The notes: generated by a model from the sequence alone, not told the origin. 64,000 bases of DNA from Larix kaempferi (GCA_027924585.1 BSBM01000186.1:8914001-8978000), one strand, 5' to 3'. Positions 23,531 through 35,709 are shown, counted from the first letter of the stretch. A program made the numbers and translations.

Positions 23531-26500
23531 GAGGCTGTTACCAACTTTTTTGTACCATAGTTGGATTTTCTGGAGAGCCGCCATTTGACAAACATGATAA
23601 ATGTTTGATTCCAGTGTATCAGATGATCCAGCATGTTGTGGCTAGCCAGTTGTGGTTGGCTTGTTTTGTTTTTTGAGTCGACATGACCATGGCCCCATGG
23701 GGGTTTGTAATAAAGTGTGCTAGTAGGATCTGAGTGCCTCGGTTCCTCATGACTGGATTAAGCAACTAAGGTATTCCAAGGAGTTTTTTCCCTTGTCAAT
23801 TATACTTTGCTTAAGGCGATGTATAATCGATGAGGTTTTCTCCCGCTCCTCCAAAGCTGGAATGCCCGATTTTGAAAATTTGGCCATGGGGGGTTATTAG
23901 AGGCCAACTAATGTATATAAGCCTACTAGACACTGTTAGAATAGGTGTCAGTCATGTCCTAGGTCCATAAAACCCTCAAAAAAAAATTTACCGGGTCCGT
24001 CGAAATTTGGGTTTTATTTATTTTTTAAATTTAATAAATTTCTCTATAGTTTAAATAGAGAAATAATAATTTGTAATATGTCAGTCGTCCAGGGTTCGAA
24101 TTTAGTGATTGATGGCTCGTTTCATAAGCGAAAAATCACACATGATCCGTGGAGCAGCTAAACCCAACTTTCGGATGTCAATTCAGCCTCGTAATTAATA
24201 TTTTCTCTTAAAAGTCATTTACAGAGAAATTATTAATTAAAATAATAAAATTGAATATTTTGGAGATAATCCAAATCTCTCCAAAATTAATCAATTGGAT
24301 TAAAATAAAAGGCTAAATGACATGGCAATGGGCATTTATGAGGATTCCAATCAACTCCAAGTCATCCCAGTCAACTATCCAGTCACTAGAGTGTTATCCA
24401 TTCAAGCTAATTCGCCCTCCTCATGCAAATTTCGATTTGGTGTGTTGTCAATTGATGATTGGGTTGGTGGTTTGCATTAAAGCTTGAGGTAGGCGCCCTC
24501 ATGACTCACCCAATTCGTAGCTTGGCTCCCTTTGCTAATTCGAGTCCATACCTACCAAGCTACACATGTCACCCACCTAACCAACTCACATATGTCCACA
24601 TCCTCACGTCAATCCTCATTTAGGTTCACGTTTAGTCTTGTTGGAGCTTGCCTATTGGTTGTGATACATCCCATGCTTCTACCATTCGAGTTATTGCCTA
24701 CCACTTTACACTTGGCTCCTTCTACCATGCGAGTTAGCACCTACCATATTACACTTGTCTCTCCATCCTCTAACTCGCACCTTCCATTGCCCTCACGTCA
24801 ACCTACCATGCCTCACATGGATCCTCGTTGGAAGGTGTTTATTGGTTGTTGATACATCTAAACCTACCACCCAAGTCGAGTTTGCCACATATCCAATCAT
24901 ACCTACCACTAAAACTCGACTTTGTCCATTGTCTATTGCTCCAAGCTTGTGATTGATTGGAATTCGACTTACCTACCAATTGCCAATTCGACCTAGGGTT
25001 TAGCTTGTGTCTTTTACTATAAAGAGAGGCCCTTAGGGGTTATTATCTCATGGATTCTTTATGCATCGAAACTCTGATGAAATTGTAAGCACTTTTTATT
25101 GAGAATAAAGTTGAGACTTTGGAGGTCAAAAACGTGGAGGCTCTTGATGTGCATTGCTTCACTTGGGATTTGAGGTGATATTGTTTTACATTCTATTTGA
25201 GGCTCTTAAGTTGTAGATCATGTTCAAGATGGCTAACAATCTAGCACAAGTAGCATGTATCTAGTTCTTTTCACTTAAATATTTTGTTTCAAATATATTA
25301 TCCATGCTTAAGGTTCTTGCAGGTATATCTTCACTCTATAATAAGACCAAAGGAGTTTTACCTTTTAGATTTGAGAAACAAAGGGAGTTTGGATCTTCTC
25401 CATCAAACATTCAAAACACAATATTGGTTACTTGTTACTTTAGGCTTCCATTTCTTCAAGCCTTCTTGATTGCTCCTTGAGTTTTTGCTTTGACTTGCTA
25501 AGCCCTTTCTAGCCCTTCTAGCCTTGATCCGAGATTGTTCTTGTCTTCAAGCCATAGATTAGTTTGCCATAAGGTTGAAGTGCCTTCAACCTTGGGGAAT
25601 AACTTGGGATTTGTTCCCTTGTGCTCTCTTCAACACTCGTTGTCGGCGTATCACCGGTTAACCGGAGGATTTTCAAGACGGTGTTTTTACCATCTCAAGT
25701 GTTCCACTTGAAGCCCTTGCCCTAGATCTACTTCTCCATAGGTTTGTCTTCATCCTACCATCCTTCCATTTCGTTTTTGCCTTCTATTTGCTCCATTCAT
25801 CCACCCCTTTTAGCTTGCTTCAATTCCTCTCCTTGCTTTCGTCCCCCTAGTCTCCTCTTCCTTTCGTCCTACCTATCCTTCTAGCCTCTCGTCTCCCTCC
25901 TTCCTCCCTTAGGTATCCTCTCGTCCTATTTCTTCCCTCTACCCTTCACCTCTTCGTTTTCCCTTTTGGTTTTGTGCCTCCTCTAGCTTTCATCCATCCC
26001 TTTCATGCCCTAAAACACAACAAAAACACAAAACATAAAACAAGTTAAAAGTTTGGTTAGTTAAACTTATTTTATGAGCATAGATCTTGTCTTTTGTTTG
26101 AAATAGATTAGATCTCAATTATTTGTTACTTAGTAGCTTCTAGTTCATGCTTTTGAAGTAGCATTAGAACTTGCATCTAGTTCCTTTCCTTAAAAGTTCT
26201 TGGTCTCATTTCAAAAATAAACAAATTGGCATATCAAGTAGTGTAAAATCTTGTGGTTGCATTCTCATTCCCACCATTTTTTAGAGCATTTTAGCTTGCT
26301 GGTCCGTTTTACCATACTAATTATTTCAAGTCAAAATCTCATGCTCTTTCATGTTTTAGTCTTATTTTGCAAACTTAGACTTGATAGTTCAAAGTTTGAT
26401 TAATTTTCTAACGCTAATGGGTGCATGAGTTTATTGGCTTATCCTTGTGGTAGGATTGTGGGAAGAGAAAGATTTCTTAAATCAAAAGATCAAACCAAAG

Positions 26501-27264
26501 AGAGAAGAAGAGACCAAGCATCATAAGACACATTTTAAGATACATCTTCTTATCCTTTGTAAAAGACATTAAGGGCTTCAAGCTTTCAATTTTTATAAGT
26601 TTGTTCTAGTAGCCATCAAAGACCTTTCAAGGAATTTTGCTTAAGGCACTTGTAAAAAATTAATAAAACTTATAGTGGAGAGGTCCTCCACTCTTTGGTC
26701 TTCTTCCCCATTTGGAGAAGGGTGTTGGGTTTTGTTGGATTGGCCTAGTTTAGATCTTTTTATATGCTCTTAGATTAGTTTTAGTTCAATAAGTTATACT
26801 TGCTCTATTTTTCCGATTTACTTACCCCCATGCTCTCCCGAGTAGGGTCTTTGACCTGAAAGAGACTCTTGGGTAGTTTAGACTTATTTTTGTTTAATAT
26901 TATCTCGTATCTTCTCTTCCAAGCCGTGACTAGAGAATAGCTAACTTTGGGATTGTATCCCAAAGGCCACGTAATCTTGTGGTAGCTTCTCGCTCCCCCA
27001 TCAACTTCTTGTGGACATCCAGCTAGCTGGAAGGTTTCCAGGATTGGTGGCTTCTAATGATTGATCTTGTTCGGAGATCAATCCCACCTATTAGATTAGA
27101 AATTGTGTGGTAGAACACTAGACTTTTCAAGTTTCATTTTATCTTGCAAGTAGTGTTGTTAAGCAATATTTCATATCTCGCTGATCTATCATATTGTTTA
27201 AATCAATTATTAAGTGGAATTCATTGCTACTACAATCTACTTTCTGCTTGTTTAAAATGAACCA

Positions 27265-27420
27265 AAGTCTCTTGAACTTGGCCAAATCCAAGTCAAGAGC
27301 ACCCTCTATCGGAGGGCATTTTTAGTTTTGCATTATCCCTGCATTAGGCATTTGTTAAAGTAGCAAGTCTCTTGAACTGTGGTCATAAGACCAAGTCAAG
27401 AGCGCTCTCTGTCGGAGAGT
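27265..27420 (+). ncRNA. Two-hairpin RNA module, two tandem copies (LTR copy 3 U5)
   Basis: Each copy consists of CTCTTGAAC..., a loop and ...AGTCAAGAG, forming a stem with a single unpaired A. An immediate second hairpin follows: CCCTC-TATCG-GAGGG in copy one (27,302-27,316) and CTCTC-TGTCG-GAGAG in copy two (27,405-27,419). The first stem continues ACTTGG/CCAAGT in copy one and GGTC/GACC in copy two. It lies in the predicted R-U5 transcript of the LTR, sense strand. Function unknown. Confidence 0.6.
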
Positions 27421-28164
27421 TGAACTAAAGTGCTCTTTAATTAAAACTTTTCAACCCACACCCCCTTTAATTAATTTACCGTGGTTTCAGTCATACACCC
27501 GTATGCTCTGCCAACCGGAAACGGTTGGGCTAGTACTCAGAAAGGTGGAAGACTTGCTCATTCACAAGTGAAAATCTAATTAAAACTTTACCCCAAAAAA
27601 CCTCAACCAAGACAAATTACTGTTCTTCCCACAAGAGGTGGTGCCGGGAATCCATTGGTCAGACTCGGAGGCGGTTCAAACATTGGACACCTATCCTCTT
27701 GAATCTGGGTGCTTCCGACCTATCACCTAGGGTTGCCAGTAGTTTTCTTAGATAAGGTTCCACTACTTTTTCATACCTTGTTCTTAGCCATAATAATCAA
27801 GACAATTAAAATCTTAAATTTACCAAGATAAGCTGCACAACGTTCTCACAAACTTTTATTTTCAAGCACTTGTATCAACCTTTTCATAATCACTTTTATA
27901 TTTGACTCCATAAGGCACTGGTCCTTCATCATATATCTTGCTTGCTTAAGTATCAACATTGGAGTATTTGCTTCTATTTACGTAAAAAGTGATTTATTTA
28001 TTGTCCAAGTGTATCTTTCATTCTATATTTGCAACGTGGATTGCGCTATCTTGTTCTACATTTAATTATTATATTGTCTCTCATTCAAAAACTCCTAAAC
28101 AACACCCATCCGCATCACAACACCAAAAACATTTAAACACACAAAGAGCCTTAGACAACTCTTT

Positions 28165-28341
28165 TTTAGGGACTAACCCCCCTTGGCTTCGTTAGGAGTT
28201 TGCCTAAACGGAGGAGCTGGGATTCAGGTGACAGTACTTGGCTCATTGCTTGCCCCCAAGGCCACACCTCTCCCCACTTTCTAGTGAGAGAGACAGCTTT
28301 CAAAAGATTTCTGCTGCTGGTGTGCAGTTTGGCGGACATCA
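28165..28341 (+). repeat. Conserved 3'-terminal block of the long-LTR family
   Basis: This block starts GGGACTAACCCCCCTTGGC and contains GTTAGGAGTTTGCCTAAACG. It is also found at 8,398-8,549, 19,302-19,458 and (inverted) 57,668-57,832. It is better conserved than most of the LTR and ends exactly at the LTR terminus. Confidence 0.85.
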
Positions 28342-28346
28342 GAGAC

Positions 28347-30994
28347 CTCATTCCCTAAGTTTCAATTTAAGAGAGAGAGAGAGAGAGGAATAAAAAATAG
28401 GAAATGCAACTTATGTCTATGTGCTACAACACTTGAGGGTAGCGCTCCCTTTTGACACACATGTGGAGCCCACTTAAAATAAAAATAAAAGAAATATAAT
28501 TTACTAGTGGTTGCCCATCTCACCACTTCGTTGGGATATTTTTTAGCCTCTTTCTTGTTCACACATGCCACTTCATTTGACTATGCTTTGACTTATTCTC
28601 ATGGCACACATTCCTATGGAGTTGGTTGACCTTGCATGTGGTTTGTAGGTTAGTTACGCATGCACCCTTGTTCCAACTCATCCATTCGCATTCATCTTCA
28701 TCCATTGACACAATATTTTAGGTGGTACACTTCACTAGGAGGGCCTACTTGCACCTTTGATTGGTATTGTTCACATGGTGTTTCTACTTTGTTAAAAAGT
28801 AAAGTGGCTAAGACTTAACTCGCCCTACCTTTGGAAATGCTTGCACATTTTCCTAGGGTGCACATCTCTTTTGGGAAATATTGTATTGTCAACTCACTTG
28901 GTCAATGTGAACATGATGCACATCTTCCTACACATTTCTATTTGAGATGGCAATTGAGCCTTGGAGACTAAATCTTGGACCACATTTGCTATTCTCGTCG
29001 GGTGCACTCTTCATGGATATTAATTCATTATTTGTTCGACGATGGTCATAACCACTTTGACCACTTCCCCTAGGGCACCCCTCTTGAGAAAGAATATTTT
29101 AATATTTCTTGGATAAGAGCCTCTTGGGGATGCACCCTGGCTCTTATAGTTCTCATATGGAGATTTATACACTTTAGTAAATTTACATTTGCAGATCTCT
29201 GAAGCATATGACAGTGAGGAGAGGAGACAGCAAATAAAGCTTGCACTTTGCCGCCTTCTGTCCATATCCTCATTAGGACAGCCTCACACTGAGTCAAACT
29301 ACAATGCAGTCAGTAACAGCCAAAATCAAAATGATAGCTTGCTGTCTTAGAAAATCTGCGTGTTAAGGTAGAAAAAACAGCAAGCATTAAATGATTAAAT
29401 AACTGAAAATTCACATGGAAAACAATGAAAGTTTTACCAATAATTCAGAAGATGAAGTCCAATACAATAACACTACAAAAAAGTGTCCATCAATCAACAA
29501 CAAAATTTCCAGCAAGCTGTAAATTCTGTTTTTACGTTGAAACTTGAAATGGCACAGAAAACAAAAATTTATATCAAGTTGGACATGCAACGCAATGCAA
29601 ATATTTGATCAAATCACCCAAAATTAAATGCAGAAAACAAACATTACATTGAAGGATTATGACTGTTTTTGAGGAATTTTAATATTTTTTAGAGTTTTTT
29701 ATGTTTTCTAGGGTGCAAATACCCAAAAAAATCATAAACTCTCTCTGTTTCCGCGACAAATTTGAAATTACAGCAAGTTAATCTTGCTGTAATGCCTCTA
29801 AAACAGAATGAAAAAAGAACTAGATGCTTGCCTAAATATGCTATTGTGGGGAGCCTGGATAGTACCCCAGCTGTAAAGGTGTCTTCAGAGATGATCGACC
29901 AAATATCCACAACTTCCATAGAGGTTTAGTTTGTACATTCAATAGTTTGTGGCCAAGTAGCGATGATTTGATGGGATGGATAATGGCGAAAGGGACCATC
30001 GAGGAAATGGTAAGATTTTATGCCTTCTTTGTAGTTATTTTTTTTAAGCCTGGAGATAGGCAGTGCATTTTGGAGAAGGGACCCTGTATTTGGGTAGGGC
30101 TTGTTTGCTTATGAAATCATGGACTCTGAGCTTCGATCTGAAAACATTATCTCTAACATCAGCCCCAAAACGTCCATTTACATCTTTGGAAAGAGGAAGT
30201 GAAGAAGCAAATTGGCGATTCTCTTGGTAAATTTATTTATTTTGACCAAAGTAGTGAAAAAATTGGAATCTTTAACTGTGCTAGAATTTGCAGAGAGCTA
30301 AACCTAAGCAAGGGTTTACCAGAAAATATCACGCTAGAAACAATGGGATCGAACAGCTAGATTATGAAAATACTGCTTTTATGTGCAAGTTTAAGAGACG
30401 GATCATCTCATGGGTACCTATCCAAAGAAATTCTTGTTACATCAGCAGAAACCTCAGTCATTTTCTTTACCTAGTGTTTAGGGACCTTCTAAGACAGATA
30501 TTATTTTCAAGCCCTTATTTGTGAACCATGATGGTTTTCAGAGAATTAGGAGGAGAAAGAATAGGTCTGATTGGCTCCGAAATCCTCATGAGGAAGACTC
30601 TTCTCTGGAAAGCCAAGAGCCATTAGAGCCCTGAGACTAAGGAAACCCCAAAAGTCAAGTATCCAACTAAGGAATTCTCAACCTCGAAAGAAAAACCCTC
30701 TAATTCTGAAAGATTGGGGCGCAAGAAGCCAGCAAAGAAGCAGGCCCTGAATCATCCATTACTGAGGAAATGGATTGAAGCAAAAGTGACTTGACTCTAG
30801 CTGAGATGGCAGAGCAAAAGAAAGATAATTTTCTTCAAACAGTCAAGTTCCCTTGGAAAATCACACGTTGACAACAAGCAAGGGTGCAGATAGAAGAGAA
30901 TGAAAAGCAGGGATAATCCCTGTTATGGTGACTTCCTCTTTTGGTTTGGACAGTTTTTTTTTCTCTCTTGAATTACTGATTTTGCTGCACTTCC
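28347..30994. other. No gene recognised; degenerate sequence with a (GA)n tract
   Basis: A (GA)n microsatellite occurs at about 28,371-28,387. Several short open frames occur on both strands, none with recognisable motifs. A stop-ridden plus-strand stretch at 30,280-30,930 is rich in K, E and S and contains a LAEMAEQKK-like word, faintly like a LINE ORF1 C-terminus. If the PAC4 gene continues to the left, this would be its first intron. Confidence 0.35.
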
Positions 30995-31007
30995 ATAAGC
31001 TACAAGG

Positions 31008-31157
31008 CATTAGGGATCACCCCATGCTGAATTAGTAAAGTCATTGCTCTTGCTTGGGAGAGGTGCAAGGTTCAAATCTCTCCTCCCCACGTTAATGCAG
31101 AATTGGGGTCATAGCTCCCCGCAGATCGATCAAAAGTGAACTTATTAATCCAAAAAA
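31008..31157 (+). mobile_element. SINE of 150 bp with 13-bp target-site duplication
   Basis: ATAAGCTACAAGG occurs at 30,995-31,007 and again at 31,158-31,170. Between them lie an A-box-like TTAGTAAAGTC (about 31,036) and a strong B-box GGTTCAAATCTC (about 31,070). An oligo(A) run (31,152-31,158) ends the element. This is the full structure of a tRNA-derived SINE. It sits about 0.76 kb downstream, in gene orientation, of the PAC4 exon, probably within its intron. Confidence 0.88.
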
Positions 31158-31548
31158 ATAAGCTACAAGGGGTTGGATACAACGGAACCATATAGCTTGT
31201 TTAAAAAATTGGCCTACAGGTCTACCTGGGACAGCATGTACATTTTTTCTATATAACACAATTTCTTTTTGCTTCGGAAAAAATAACAAATTACGACAAT
31301 AATGATCATAAATCTGCACCAAATAAGCAAGCTTAGAAAATGTATCTTCCACATACTCAAGTCACTAGAAATTTAAATGCTTAAGCAGACATGCTGGTAA
31401 CCAAGGCATGACAGGGGCTGCTGAAGCTGTAGTAATTAGAGTCCAGAAGAGACGAGATCTTTGACGATTATTTGAGACAAAACCGCTTTAGGTATAATTT
31501 TTTTGGTAAGCAAAGTAAAACCCACTTCCCAACTTCCTGTAGCGCCTA

Positions 31549-31768
31549 GTCGGTAGGGCTGTGATCCAATGGTAGTTCGGTGGGAGTATACTCTAGTCGG
31601 TAGGGCTGTGATCCAATGGTAGTTCGGTGGGAGTTTACTACAACTAGCCCAGGCTCGATTCTCAACGCATTCATGTAGTTCTACCTGAGAATCCAAAACA
31701 CGTCCCGGGAGACTGACCCCACTCTGCCCAAAATAATGGGGAGTTTCTGTTAAAAAGAAAAAAGTCCA
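31549..31768 (+). mobile_element. Second SINE with 11-bp TSD and duplicated A-box segment
   Basis: TGTAGCGCCTA flanks both ends (31,538-31,548 and 31,769-31,779). The element has an A-box-like TGATCCAATGG, a B-box-like GGCTCGATTCTC (about 31,654) and an A-rich 3' end (TTAAAAAGAAAAAAG). A 47-bp segment containing the A-box word is tandemly repeated, starting at 31,549 and 31,596, with one or two differences. Confidence 0.85.
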
Positions 31769-31920
31769 TGTAGCGCCTACAGGTATAGCTAGGATGCAGT
31801 TAAAGATGTTTGTATTAAACAGTATATTTTTCTAATTTTGGCTAGGCAAAACACTGAAAACAATATCAATTACATACACGCTGAAAACAGCATTGCACAT
31901 AATAAAAAATTGTGCAGTAC

Positions 31921-32043
31921 CTGTTTAGTGAGGCTTATAATCTGAAAATGCAGGGTAACATCATGAGATTCCTCGGTAAAACAGGTAAGCTGTACATTGG
32001 CATCACTAGACTGGGTTCCATTTGATGTGCTGCTCTCTGCCAT
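31921..32043 (-). CDS. PAC4: First coding exon of a proteasome assembly chaperone 4 (PAC4)-like gene
   Basis: The minus strand starts with ATG at 32,043, runs 41 codons in frame without a stop, and ends ...CTCACTAAACAG followed by GTACTG, a normal splice donor in phase 0. The peptide has a short serine-rich N-terminus, then CFTEESHDVTLHFQII, matching what I know of plant PAC4/PSMG4 homologues, in which this strand precedes a (V/I)YVWIG segment. PAC4 partners with PAC3 as a cytosolic/nuclear chaperone for early 20S proteasome alpha-ring assembly. The rest of the roughly 140-residue protein should lie on following exons to the left, but I found none within the window. So either the first intron is very long and filled with transposons, or this is a gene fragment. 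Confidence 0.72.
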
Positions 32044-32610
32044 TGCTTTCTCTGCTATGTATGAATGAGCTCGCGTCGTTCTATGAAAGAATTCAAGTTA
32101 CATTTTCAAATATATCGCTGTTTGAGCTAACCGTGCCATTCGATATTGGAGTATCTTTAACCCAAAAAGTTGGAAAATACTTTTGTGACTTTATCAATCC
32201 TCGATTAAGTTCAATAGTGACTATTTAGGCGAATCTGAATGCCGTGCCTAATGTTCGCCGAACTTTTGTACAAATTCGGCACAAATGTCTAGTGGTATTC
32301 AAGACGTCAACAGAACAGCCTGCAGGTCGCCAGCCTAAGTTTGGAAATCTGACGGAATTGCAAGCGATTTGATTAAAATATATATGGTGTGAACTTGCAG
32401 GACCTGTAAGCGTTTTATGCTCGGTGAGAAGGGCATTGGCCTTGACAGGAACAAATGATGCGTGCGCAGATTCCAGGTCACAGGAGATTCTACGCGAATT
32501 CCAGGACTAAAATCACCAGCAGGTTCCGGGGTTATTCACGAATTCAATCAAAAGATGGTTCGTCGACAGGATTATTAGCTCAATCTCATCTAAATCATAC
32601 CCCGAATATG
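32044..32610 (-). promoter_or_regulatory. 5' UTR/promoter-like CpG-rich region of the PAC4-like gene
   Basis: Immediately upstream of the ATG, CpG dinucleotides are frequent between about 32,220 and 32,610 (for example TTCGCCGAAC, GTGCGCAG, TTCGTCGAC), unlike the CpG-poor flanks. Methylated repeat DNA loses CpG, so this suggests a low-methylation, low-copy gene upstream region. No unambiguous TATA box was found. Confidence 0.5.
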
Positions 32611-33419
32611 AATATATAAAATTAAGATGCGATAAAGTTAATATATTTTAAATAAATAATAAATTTAAATATTTTGAACTATAGGTATTTAAAAAATATG
32701 TCATTGTTGTTAAATTTATTAAATTTCACTCATCTAGTATAGAAGAATAATGTAAATTGAGATAAGCTATATAATTTAATATAATATGAAGTATTTTTCA
32801 GACGAACTAATATGAAGTTATAAATTATATATAATTATATATGGTTATAAATATTTTTTTAGTATTTTGAATTTTCTTGCAAAATGAGTCATTGGTTTTA
32901 TTTTTTTAGTATTTTAAAAATTTTAAATATGTATTGGACATCGCTAAATTCAAATTTGAATTGAATTTCAGCTTCACCAAAGTTGAACTTGAACCCGAAC
33001 GATGTGACATAAATGGAAAACCATGCCACCTAAAGTAATTTGTCGGTGGTCTATACGAGGGTAAACTTCCACTCTTGTTAGATGTATATGGCCTTGGGTC
33101 ATTAACATGTTTCCTTACATCTGAGGAAGACAAGCTCTTAGCAAATTATAAATAGTTTTAGGTCTTACTCTATGACCAAACTATTGAGTTCATAAACACT
33201 ATATGCATTTCTAACTAGAACACTTAAATAACGTGTCCAACTAAAAGATGTACACCCTCGAACATGTTCACGAAGTGGTATTTTCTGTTGACAAGGATAT
33301 CTACTAGCCTAAGCTTATATGTTTTGGTCATTAAGGTTTTGGATATTTGCTCTATCAAAGAGTTATCACAAAACTTATTAGAAGCATCGTGCTACCTTCA
33401 TCTAAGATTGGCTAGTTAG
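32611..33419. other. AT-rich stretch without a recognised gene
   Basis: Very AT-rich between 32,620 and 32,940. The remainder has only short frames, and no repeats or RNA genes were found. Confidence 0.4.
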
Positions 33420-35120
33420 TAAACAATCATTTTGTTGATGATTTCTTTTTATCATTCTTGATGACCAAAACTCTTGGGATAGCATGATGGAGTGTTTGGA
33501 TACATTTTGTCCCCCCTCAGGTTCTAGTATTTAATGGCACAAAACTTTGTGTTAACAATCAAGTTAGTGTCCAATTCCGAACTCGCTTGCCAATCAAGAC
33601 TAAGTTTCTATTTGATAAAGCTTGATTTTCAAGTTTACGGGTAATGGGTATTCCCTTTGCATTTTGAGACTCTATTATGGATTTATGGGAGGTGTCAATC
33701 AAAAGGGTGGAAAAGATAATTAATAAATGGATTAAATTGTTTTGCCATAGTTGTTAAGTTTCATATGTGCACTAGAATTCTTGCAATGAACCATGTATAT
33801 TGTTCCTCTTGTTTGGTTCCCTCCTAGAGCTTATCGACACTTGGAAAAGGCCCTCTGTAACCTCCTTTGGGTCAATAAATTTGATGCAAAAGTCTTTCAC
33901 AAACTTTGTTGGGATCTATCTTACACTCCTTGTGAATATGGGGGCTTAGGTAACATGAAAACCACGATCTAAGCTCGATCTCTCTATACTAAGTGTGCAG
34001 TGAGGGTTGTACGTGGAAAAGGGTCATGGAAGGTCTTGCTCAAGCTTCGTGTTAGACAAGGGGCTCCCTTGGGAAAAAAATATGTTGTGTTCTTTCTTTG
34101 CAGACCTTGGTGGTCATCCATGCTCGGGTTAAGGTTGTTGGCATGGTTGTGATTCAAAGCATCAAGAAAGTTTTGGAGGTCACGAAACCTTTGCTTTCAT
34201 GGAAAGATCTTTCACTATGTTCTGCAATGTGTTTTAATGATCATTGCATTTTATGGCCACTTTCATTCTATGCAAGAGAAAATTGTCCATTGAATTGACC
34301 TAGCTTTTGCCCAAATGTTGTTCGAACAAATCTACAAACAACTAAAGCCTTGATTGAGAACCAAACAAGGGATTGAGTCCCCTTACTGAAACTTCAACAT
34401 AAATTCAAGCTTCCTTACACAAACAAGTTCATCTTGGACTATGTACGGGGACTTATCATGTATGAGCTTATCCCAAAGTTGGGCCTCCTAATCCCACAAT
34501 CTTGATGGCGGGACTAGAAATGGGAGCAAGCCACAAGTTTTATTGGATAAAAGTAGGCCTTGGGTTATAAGTGCTTTTATTTCAGCCTTGAGTTGGAGGC
34601 TATCCTAAACAACATCCAGCACTTGAGATATAAGTAGAAAATGTGTCTCTTCTCACTAAGGAACTTATCGAAGTTGGATTTGGAGCCAAAGAAGGACCTC
34701 TTTCTTTGATTGATTGGTATAGGAGGTCTTCTAGTGGAAAAAAAACAAACCTACCTAGGTATGCAAAACCCTCATGTTTCCTACTGTGGATGAGTTAATA
34801 TGTTGAAACATTTATTGGGGTATGGTCCGTTGGGGCCCTAGGCCCAAACCTTATGTCAACAATACCTCCCTCCCTCCATCTCATGGAAGGTTGTCATATT
34901 AGGTGATTGTCTCCTTAACGCTCTTGAAATCAACTATGCATGGTTTTTAGTGTATGTTGAAGTCCTTTACTTTGTTTGGAAGTAATGTAATGGGGTGATG
35001 TTTAATGACAAAGAGCCTTCTCACACTGTCCCATGGTACGACAATGCCCCAACACGTGTCAACTTGGTATCACATATTATTGTGTAAACGCACATGATTT
35101 ACATGGAAATTAAACACTTA
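33420..35120 (+). pseudogene. Decayed LINE ORF2 fragment (RT C-terminus to tail)
   Basis: Frame-shifted plus-strand pieces show the order seen in plant L1 ORF2 after the RT palm. VDDFLFII-like is near 33,440. MGIPFAF...MDLWEVSIKRVEK-like is at about 33,640-33,715, the usual YLGxPL...KxxKW region. CEYGGLGNMKTT-like is near 33,930-33,970 (usual EGGLGIRxL). VEVLYFVWK...NGVMFNDKE-like is near 34,955-35,015 (usual WxxRNxxxF). Stops and shifts occur throughout, so it is a dead copy. Its 3' end and any poly(A) tail were not identified. Confidence 0.7.
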
Positions 35121-35700
35121 CAATAACTTTTGTAGTTTTGGTGTGGGGCCCCTTTCATGATGCATCGAATGCCCCCTGACCCATCTCATCCCTCATCAAC
35201 ACAATCACATCAATGCAACAACATGGTTGTAGAGCAAAGGTAGCATGGGAATTGTTGCCTCCTACCTTGGCCAAGAATGATGAATAGTTGACCTTGGTCA
35301 TGGCCATTCATGACAAGCCAAAGCCTTCCAAAGAGGCTAATGATGGATGGGACCAAAGCATGGATGATACTCCCCTAACGACTAGTTGGGCCCTAGTACC
35401 CGATGACCATGACAACCCCCTTTCATTGTTAGTATAATTACGCCCTAGTGTTTATTTTCACCTTATGACCTCTTGATTTTAATATTTTGGTTACTCTATA
35501 CATAACTTTGTTGCATCGCTTTGTATTTGGGTGTTTTGGCATTAAAGAACTTGTTTTGAGTTTTTGTAGTTTCTTCTTAATGGTTTTGGAGGCTACATGT
35601 GTGGCTTGCATGTCAATGCTCAAAATGATCATCTAAGCATCAAACTTATGGAACACACGCGTGAAGTTGTGCAAGCAAAGGGTGGGAATGAAATGTTAGC
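35121..35700. other. No gene recognised
   Basis: No assignable family in this stretch; it may include the 3' part of the neighbouring LINE fragment. Confidence 0.35.
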
Positions 35701-35709
35701 GTTAAGGTT

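Larger units (their letters stand above)
23536..28341 (+). mobile_element. Long-LTR family, copy 3 (solo LTR, 4.8 kb)
   Basis: It starts TGTTACCAAC and ends GGCGGACATCA, a variant of the family 3' end. GAGGC (23,531-23,535) and GAGAC (28,342-28,346) fit a 5-bp duplication with one change. A TATA box (CTATAAAG, 25,017-25,024) lies about 1.5 kb in, followed by AATAAA (25,104-25,109), so R-U5 would exceed 3 kb. The U5 carries two copies of a two-hairpin module (27,265-27,420) and the conserved 3'-terminal block (28,165-28,341). No protein-coding region is recognisable. Confidence 0.8.
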
